This document shows positions 1 through 5,400 of a DNA stretch of 11,118 bases, in pieces. The stretch is from NCBI GenBank assembly GCA_026398285.1, contig JAPLTI010000087.1, forward strand, positions 1 to 11,118. Reading direction: 5' to 3'. The first letter of the stretch is position 1. Each line of letters starts with the position of its first letter. This DNA is from Verrucomicrobiota bacterium. Its GTDB lineage: Bacteria; Verrucomicrobiota; Verrucomicrobiia; Chthoniobacterales; Terrimicrobiaceae. Position numbers and translations under genes: made by a program. The notes under the pieces are model-generated. The model did not search any database. It saw only the letters and a program-made list of their open reading frames with translations, and was not told the origin of the DNA.

Positions 1-2
1 AA

Positions 3-140
3 AACATTGAGCAGTTTGAAAAAGCGCGTGCGATGTTTGGCTTGGAAAGAAGTAGGCACGCAGAGTTGGTACAACTTGGGGTAGAAATTGGGACAGTCCA
101 GATTATGTTGAGTCATGAGGATGAAGAGACAACACACTGA
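3..140 (+). CDS. C-terminal tail of an unidentified protein, weakly tyrosine-recombinase-like (5' end outside window)
   Basis: This frame is open from the left edge (first full codon at 3) to TGA at 138-140, giving 45 residues and no visible start. The stretch G-V-E-I-G-T-V-Q-I-M-L-S-H followed by E-E-T-T lines up with the box II end of phage-type integrases (G-V-D-I-x-T-V-Q-x-L-L-G-H, then S-T-T). An Arg-His pair lies upstream of it. The usual HxxR reads ERSR here, the Arg-to-Gly spacing is about three residues short, and the stop falls just where the catalytic Tyr segment should begin. Codons are AT-richer (AGA, AGG, GTA, ACA) and G+C is about 44 percent by hand count, against about 58 percent in the next 260 bases. 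If it is a recombinase, it is truncated at the junction with the desulfurase remnant. The family call is a resemblance only; the frame could belong to something else. Confidence 0.35.
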   Translation, partial: NIEQFEKARAMFGLERSRHAELVQLGVEIGTVQIMLSHEDEETTH

Positions 141-400
141 ATGTCAGCTTCCCGGGGGCGGATGGAGAATCGCTTTTGATGGGGCTCGATTTGGAGGGCG
201 TCTGTGTTTCCAGTGGTTCTGCGTGCATGGTCGGCTCGATTCAGGCTTCCCATGTCCTCATTGCAATGGGCGTTGATTCACGGACGGCTTTGGCCACTGT
301 CAGGTTTTCCATGGGGCGTGGCACTACGGAGGCTGGTGTCGATGTCGCATCCACAGCCATCGCCCGCGTCGCAAAACTTCAACCTGCATTGGCTGCGTGA
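125..400 (+). pseudogene. 3' remnant of a NifS/IscS-type cysteine desulfurase
   Basis: The 91-codon frame opens right after a TGA at 122-124. It reads N-T-L-N-V-S-F-P-G, then G-E-S-L-L, then the active-site loop V-S-S-G-S-A-C, with the persulfide-forming Cys codon at 224-226, and then A-T-V-R-F-S-M-G-R-G. This is the signature C-terminal quarter of class V aminotransferase-fold cysteine desulfurases, which take sulfur from L-cysteine for Fe-S clusters and thio-modified tRNA. Such enzymes are normally about 380-400 residues. The N-terminal part with the PLP-binding Lys is missing, and none of the three frames upstream of 125 resembles it. The nearest possible starts are TTG 176 and ATG 179, which would give a peptide of 74 residues or fewer that cannot bind PLP. 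The remnant ends in a TGA overlapping the GTG of the next gene. The family call is firm; whether the break is biological or an assembly chimera is not decided. Confidence 0.85.
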
Positions 401-1011
401 AATACAAACAACTCGTTATGGATTTTGGACGCTCGGTCATGAGGCGCGTGCGCACCTCTCCGGATGACATAGCCCTTCCAAGGCGCAAGACCCGCCTACG
501 CCATGATCCATTGCTCGAGGATTTTGCAAACCAGCTTCTGAAGTCTGTCGGCTGTCGGCAACTTCAAGTGCGCGTCTTTTGGAATCCCGGCCTCCGAACT
601 ACGGCTGGTCTGGCTGTGTGGAGTGATCGAATGGTTGTTTTGAATCCCAAGCTTCTTGAGGTTTCTTCTGCAGAGGTTCAGCGGACGCTGCGCCATGAGT
701 TGGCTCATCTTCTGGCCAAGCACCGTGTCGGTCGCCATCGTATCGAAGCCCATGGTGAGGAATGGCATCAGGCTTGCGCCGATCTTGGAATTCCCAACGA
801 GGCGCGTTGCCATGAACTCCCCTTCAAACGCCGCCGCATCACGCGAAAGTTTTTTTATGCGTGCCCCGAGTGCTCGACGATCCTGGCCCGTGTAAAAATT
901 CTTCGCCGCAAGGCTGCCTGCATTAAATGCTGTCGCAAGCACAGCGGTGGAAAATACGAAGAGCGTTTTCGTTTCCGTCCTATCGAGCGGCCAGAGACCG
1001 TCGCGGCTTGA
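397..1011 (+). CDS. SprT-like zinc metallopeptidase with C-terminal zinc ribbon
   Basis: A 204-residue protein. The core carries H-E-L-A-H (residues 100-104), the HExxH zinc and catalytic motif. About 15 residues later H-G-E-E-W-H (119-124) supplies the third ligand, as in the SprT family. Residues 156-178 form a zinc ribbon of two Cys pairs (C156-P-E-C159 and C175-I-K-C178), typical of SprT-like proteins and related to the SPRTN protease core. There is no signal peptide, so it is probably cytoplasmic; in the better studied relatives the role is DNA-protein crosslink proteolysis, but bacterial members are poorly characterised. The GTG start at 397 was chosen because it overlaps the TGA of the desulfurase frame by 4 bases, which suggests translational coupling. 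ATG 418, seven codons in, is the alternative, and neither has a clear Shine-Dalgarno. With its former upstream partner broken, its expression now depends on whatever reads in from the left. Confidence 0.88.
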   Translation: MKYKQLVMDFGRSVMRRVRTSPDDIALPRRKTRLRHDPLLEDFANQLLKSVGCRQLQVRVFWNPGLRTTAGLAVWSDRMVVLNPKLLEVSSAEVQRTLRHELAHLLAKHRVGRHRIEAHGEEWHQACADLGIPNEARCHELPFKRRRITRKFFYACPECSTILARVKILRRKAACIKCCRKHSGGKYEERFRFRPIERPETVAA

Positions 1012-1029
1012 GCTCGATAGGATTTTTTT
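977..1029 (+). terminator. Intrinsic terminator of the desulfurase remnant/sprT-like unit
   Basis: CCTATCGAGC (979-988) pairs perfectly with GCTCGATAGG (1012-1021). One further A-T and one G-T pair extend the stem to 12 bp. Seven Ts (1023-1029) follow at once. The loop is about 23 bases and contains the TGA stop of the sprT-like gene, so the left arm is coding sequence. No T-run exists on the other strand, so it should act on + strand transcripts only and leaves the convergent ychF unterminated here. Confidence 0.85.
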
Positions 1030-1051
1030 CTGCGGCTGCTCTGAAGAGTGA

Positions 1052-2167
1052 TTAGACGTTGAATCGAAATTCCACGACGTCGCCGTCTTGGACCACGTAT
1101 TCCTTGCCCTCAAGGCGAAGCTTTCCGGCTTCACGCGCTTTGGCTTCGGAGCCGAGAGTCATGAGATCCTCGAAGGAAACGATCTGCGCTGCGATGAATC
1201 CGCGTTCGAAGTCGCTGTGGATGACGCCCGCAGCGGCAGGGGCTTTGTCACCCGCATTGATCGTCCATGCGCGGCTTTCCTTGGGACCGGTTGTGAGGTA
1301 GGTGCGTAAACCGAGCAGATGGTAGGCGGCGCGGATGAGTTGGCTTACGCCGCTGTCCTTCACACCCAAGCCAGCGAGAAACTCAGCGGCCTCTTCGGCG
1401 GGAAGTTCGGCGAGCTCGCTCTCGATCTGGGCACTGATGACTACAGCTTCACAGCCCAGATGCTTGCCGGCGTATTCACGCACGGCCTTCACATGCTTGG
1501 CTGCGGGGGAGTCGCCATCAAGGCTCGAGAGATCGTTCTCTCCTACGTTGCAGGCAAAGAGTGTTGGCTTCGATGTGAGCAGGAAAAATCCTCGCAGGAG
1601 TTCTTTTTCATCGGTGCTGAGGTCGGCTGTGAGAGCGGGTTTGCCGGAGTCGAGGTGGGGAACGAGTTTTTCAGCCAGGGCGAGTTCCGCCTTTGCTGCC
1701 TTGTCTCCGCTGCGGGCGCCTTTTTGGTTTCGCTCAGCGCGTTTCTTTATTGCCCCGAGATCGGCAAGGATGAGTTCCGTGTTGATCACTTCGATGTCGC
1801 GCACGGGATCCACTGCGCCGGAGACATGGTGGATGTCCTCGCTCTCAAAACAACGCACGACTTGAATGATGGCATCCACCTCTCGGATGTGGCTCAGAAA
1901 CTGGTTTCCAAGCCCTTCGCCCTCGCTCGCACCGGCCACAAGCCCTGCGATATCCACAAACTCAATCGCCGCTGGCAGGATTTTTTCGGACTTCGAGAGA
2001 TCCGCAAGTTTCTGCAAGCGGTCATCGGGCACGTTCACGATACCGACATTCGGCTCGATGGTGCAGAATGGGAAATTGGCCGCCTGGGCCTTGCGCGTGC
2101 GGGTGACGGCGTTGAAGAGAGTGGACTTTCCCACATTCGGGAGCCCGACGATTCCTGTTTTGAGCAT
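1052..2167 (-). CDS. ychF: YchF/OLA1-type Obg-family ATPase
   Basis: A 371-residue cytoplasmic protein, the normal YchF length. The P-loop G-L-P-N-V-G-K-S-T lies at residues 8-16, N-F-P-F-C-T-I-E-P-N follows at 31-40 (switch I/G2), and D-I-A-G-L (72-76) is the G3 motif. The G4 position reads N-V-G-E (207-210) instead of the usual NKxD; this NxxE form is the family trait linked to ATP over GTP preference. A helical insert lies in the middle, and a TGS domain occupies about 285-371, with the conserved end K-E-Y-x-V-Q-D-G-D-V-V-E-F-R-F. Known members bind ribosomes and influence the oxidative-stress response and translation. The ATG at 2167 gives the canonical N-terminus; the bases before it show no clear Shine-Dalgarno. 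The gene stands alone, convergent with the sprT-like gene 40 bases away, and nothing in it looks damaged. Confidence 0.97.
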   Translation of the reverse strand: MLKTGIVGLPNVGKSTLFNAVTRTRKAQAANFPFCTIEPNVGIVNVPDDRLQKLADLSKSEKILPAAIEFVDIAGLVAGASEGEGLGNQFLSHIREVDAIIQVVRCFESEDIHHVSGAVDPVRDIEVINTELILADLGAIKKRAERNQKGARSGDKAAKAELALAEKLVPHLDSGKPALTADLSTDEKELLRGFFLLTSKPTLFACNVGENDLSSLDGDSPAAKHVKAVREYAGKHLGCEAVVISAQIESELAELPAEEAAEFLAGLGVKDSGVSQLIRAAYHLLGLRTYLTTGPKESRAWTINAGDKAPAAAGVIHSDFERGFIAAQIVSFEDLMTLGSEAKAREAGKLRLEGKEYVVQDGDVVEFRFNV

Positions 2168-2317
2168 AGGTGCGGGAGGTTAGACAGGCCTTTGCAAAAG
2201 GGAAAAACTTCTTTTTGAAGATATAGGCGAGCCCCAAGGAGGAATCCCCGTTGGTTTCATTTCTTTGATTGCCTGTGGAAGGTCTAAAAAATTTCTCTCA
2301 ACAGTTGCGAAGTCTGG

Positions 2318-2324
2318 AAGGAGG
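2318..2324 (+). promoter_or_regulatory. Strong Shine-Dalgarno (AAGGAGG) before the 28-codon ORF
   Basis: AAGGAGG is a near-complete anti-16S match and lies 13 bases before ATG 2338, slightly further than the usual 5-10. It is the best ribosome-binding site I saw in the window and lies in a gap where neither annotated neighbour uses this strand. Confidence 0.4.
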
Positions 2325-2337
2325 CGTAGGTTTTCGC

Positions 2338-2424
2338 ATGTTTCTCCATTTCCTAGTCCTCGCTGTTTTTTCCATTCTAGCCCTCAGCTGCGTCGTTGCG
2401 CCTTTCCTCAAGCCGCTGCAGTGA
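2338..2424 (+). CDS. Possible 28-aa hydrophobic small protein
   Basis: ATG 2338 opens a 28-codon frame ending at TGA 2422-2424. The product is almost entirely hydrophobic (M-F-L-H-F-L-V-L-A-V-F-S-I-L-A-L-S-C, then V-V-A-P-F-L and K-P-L-Q). It is either a single membrane segment or a short lipoprotein-like signal: Ala-Leu-Ser-Cys is only a poor lipobox. Supporting signals are the AAGGAGG site upstream and a terminator-like hairpin that begins inside the last codons. It lies on the + strand between ychF and the giant gene, both on the other strand, so it would need its own promoter; I see no convincing -35/-10 pair. I do not recognise a family. A type I toxin-like peptide, a small lipoprotein or a chance ORF all remain open. 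Confidence 0.35.
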   Translation: MFLHFLVLAVFSILALSCVVAPFLKPLQ

Positions 2425-2448
2425 GCTCTGAGAGGTGGCTTATTTTTT
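2410..2448 (+). terminator. Putative intrinsic terminator after the 28-codon ORF
   Basis: AAGCCGCT (2410-2417) pairs with GGTGGCTT (2434-2441) as an 8-bp stem with two G-T pairs. A small inner CAG/CTG stem sits in the 16-base loop, and TATTTTTT (2441-2448) follows. The T-run lies on the + strand, so it serves + transcripts and not the giant gene, whose TAA stop (2440-2442 on the other strand) falls at the base of the stem. Part of the T-run is also the A-rich end of the giant gene, coding Lys-Lys, so chance is possible. Confidence 0.45.
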
Positions 2449-5400
2449 AAAATTCCGGGCGGGTCTGAAGCCTGTATTTTGTGATGGCCGCTCGGGAATT
2501 GTAAAGTCGCTGCTCGTGATCGTGCACGCGAAGGAATCGTCTTTAATGCTGCCTCCACGCACGCGGCGGTAGTTTTTGTGGGAATCCCAACACCACTCTT
2601 GCACATTGCCGCTCATATCTTGGATTCCAAGTTCATTAGCCTGCTTGGCACCCACAGGGTGAGTCTCGCCGGAGGAGGTGTTTCCCGCATGCCAGGCTAC
2701 GGCGTTGAGTTCGTTGGCTCCACTGTAGTTTGAGGCTTTCGAGGAAACGCCACCTCGCGCAGCCCATTCCCATTCGAGTTCGGTGGGGAGGCGGTAGCCA
2801 TTTGCCTGGGGATTGGCGTCTGGAGCTTGATTGCCGGCTTTGTAGGTGGCACCTCCAATCGTGTAGACGGGTGTGAGACCCTCATTCTCGCTTTTCAAGT
2901 TGCACCACTTGACGGCTTCATACCACGTCACGTTTTGCACCGGGTGGTCATCGGCGGTTCCTTTTCCTGAATCCGTGATATCATAGCCTTTTGTGGAAGC
3001 CGTCGCGCGTGTCTCTTTCCATTCTCCCCAGGTCAGTTCGTAGCGGCTGATATAAAAATCTGCGACGGCTTGTTCACCAAGCGGGGAGATGGCGGGTAGT
3101 TTTCCGCCAAGCACAAAAACCATACCGGGGTTGAATTCCACGCCGACCGTGATTGGGAAGAGTTGGAGGCTGGTATTGCCGAATGAGTCCTCCACTTTCA
3201 CAACGATCTCCTCGGTGCCTGCTTGGGTTGGCCTTCCCGAAATCTCACCTGTTGTCTCGTTCAATGATAGCCCGGGCGGAAGTTTTCCGGATTCGATAGT
3301 CCATTTGAGTGTCTTCGCGTTGCCTCCCTTGGCAGTGGGCTTGGCACTGTAGGGCGCGTTGAGTATCGCGGTTGGCAGGGTTTTTTCTAAGATGGTCAAA
3401 GGTTCGCCAGCGGTGATGGTGAAGGCAAAGAGGCCTGAGGCTGACTGGGCTTCCGCATCCGTCACTTGCACGGCCACGGAGTGGTTGCCCGCAGTGCCTT
3501 TGGCTGGTTGTCCAGAGAGCATGCCAGTGGATGCATTCAGTGTGAGTCCTGGCGGAAGTGGATCGCGGTTTGACCATGTGTAGGGAGCCTTTCCGCCCTT
3601 CACCCGCAACTCGGCGGTGAATGGTTTGAACTCCTCGCCTTTGGCATTCCTGGGGCCGGCTATTTGCATTGGTTTGTTGCTCACCAGGAGCGTGAATGTA
3701 GCTTCCGCGCTTGATGTTTGGATGTCTGTTGCGGTCAGCGTGAAGGTATGGTTCCCGACGGTGGACGGCGTTCCAGTGAGTTTTTCTTTAACAAGAAGCA
3801 TGCCGGGAGGAAGTTGGCTTCCAGATGTCAGGGCGAGCTTCAGTGGCGGCAGACCACCGGAGGTTTCGATAGCTTGGCTGTAGGGTGTTCCCAGGCGAGC
3901 CGGCGGCAGGGATTGTGTGGTGATGGCAACGGGTAGGGGACTTTCAGCGACTTCAAGCGGTGTGGAGGGTATGACAAGGACGAGGTCCTTTTTTGCCGTT
4001 TCGGAACCCGCATCCTCCGCAATAAGGGTGAAGCTGAATGTTCCCTCGCTGCGTGGCTTTCCTTGGATGCGAGCGGATGTGCCGCTGAAGCTCAAATAAA
4101 GTCCCGGCGGCAGGGTGCTCTCGCTTGCCAGCCTGATTGGGCGTGGGGAGAGTCCGCCTTTGAGTTGAAATGACCACTTGAAATCCACTCCCGGACGCGC
4201 TTCTGGGGATGGGTCATGGATGATTTCCAATGGATCGGTGGTGATTGATATCGGAATGGAGCGTGTGGATGGGAAACCTGTGGCATCCGAAACCCTAATC
4301 ATGATCGCGCCAGTTTTCAGTTCGCTGGGCACGCCCTCAAGAATGCCCGTGGAGGCATCGATCGAAAGGCCGCGTGGCAGGTCGCCAGTGGTTGACCATT
4401 TATAAGGTGGTTGGCCTCCTGTGGCGGTGAATGGGACGGAGAGGGGTTCCTTGACCTTGCCTGATATCAAGCCCGGCTCGGGGGCGATTTCCATGCCGTA
4501 GGATTGAATCTCGAGGCTGTAGGTCTGTTCGATTTTTGATTTTGATGCAGCATTGGAATCCTCCACCTTGATGGTGAATGTGAAGCTTCCTGCGGCGGAC
4601 GGAGTGCCCGAAATTCTGCCTTTGCCAAGGGTCAGTCCCGGTGGGAGCTTGTCGCCGGATTTGAGCGAGAAGTTCACGGGAAGAATGCCGCCGTTGCTGG
4701 TGATTTCAGCGTTGAATGGCACTCCAGCTTTTGCAGCGGGGAGGCTGGATGTGGTTACAGAAAGCGGCTCGGAGGTGATGCGGATGCTTGCATTTGTGGT
4801 AGCGAATTTGCGCTTGGCATCTGTCACCTTCACTGTGAAGTCAAATGTGCCTGTGTTCAGTGGCGCACCTGTGATCTCGCCGGTGGTGGCATTGATTGTG
4901 ATCCCCTTCGGTAGCGTGGCTTGGATGCTCCAAGCTAGCGGAGGCACGCCTCCAGTCGCGTTGGGCGCGATTTTCAATGGCTCATTGTATTTTGCCTCGA
5001 CCGGCGCGATGTCAGCAATTGCGAGGTCGTAGGGGATGACTGTGATGGTTACTTCCTCTTCGACTTGTTGTCCGAGCGTGTCTTTGGCGATGACTTTGAA
5101 GCGGAAGGAACCTGTGGCGCTCGGTTCGCCAATGATCCGGCCATGAGGCGCATATTCGCTCAGGAAAAGCCCCAGTGGAAGTTTGCCGCCTTGCGCCAGT
5201 TCTACTTTGTAAGGGGGAAGTCCGCCTTTGACTGGAACTTGCCAGAGGAAATCGGCTCCCGCCATGGTCGCTGGAGGAGCATCTGAAGAAACGGCGAGGG
5301 GGTCAGCGGTGATTGCGATGGGTATCGAACGCATGACAGGGAATCCCTTGGAATCTGTGACCCGGATTGTGATCGTGCTGCTGGCCAAGTTTGAAGGGAT

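Noticed and set aside
496..1134. 212-codon open frame on the - strand across the sprT-like gene and the end of ychF
   Set aside because: It overlaps two well supported genes and the terminator hairpin, and its product shows no recognisable motif.
1319..2218. 299-codon open frame on the + strand opposite ychF
   Set aside because: It lies wholly antisense to an intact ychF with all its motifs. Its protein is Cys/His/Gly-rich with no recognisable domain, as expected from GC-biased third positions on the other strand.
2210..2226. CTTC-TTTTT-GAAG hairpin upstream of ychF as a terminator or operator
   Set aside because: Only a 4-bp AT-rich stem with no T-run after it on either strand; too weak to assign a role.
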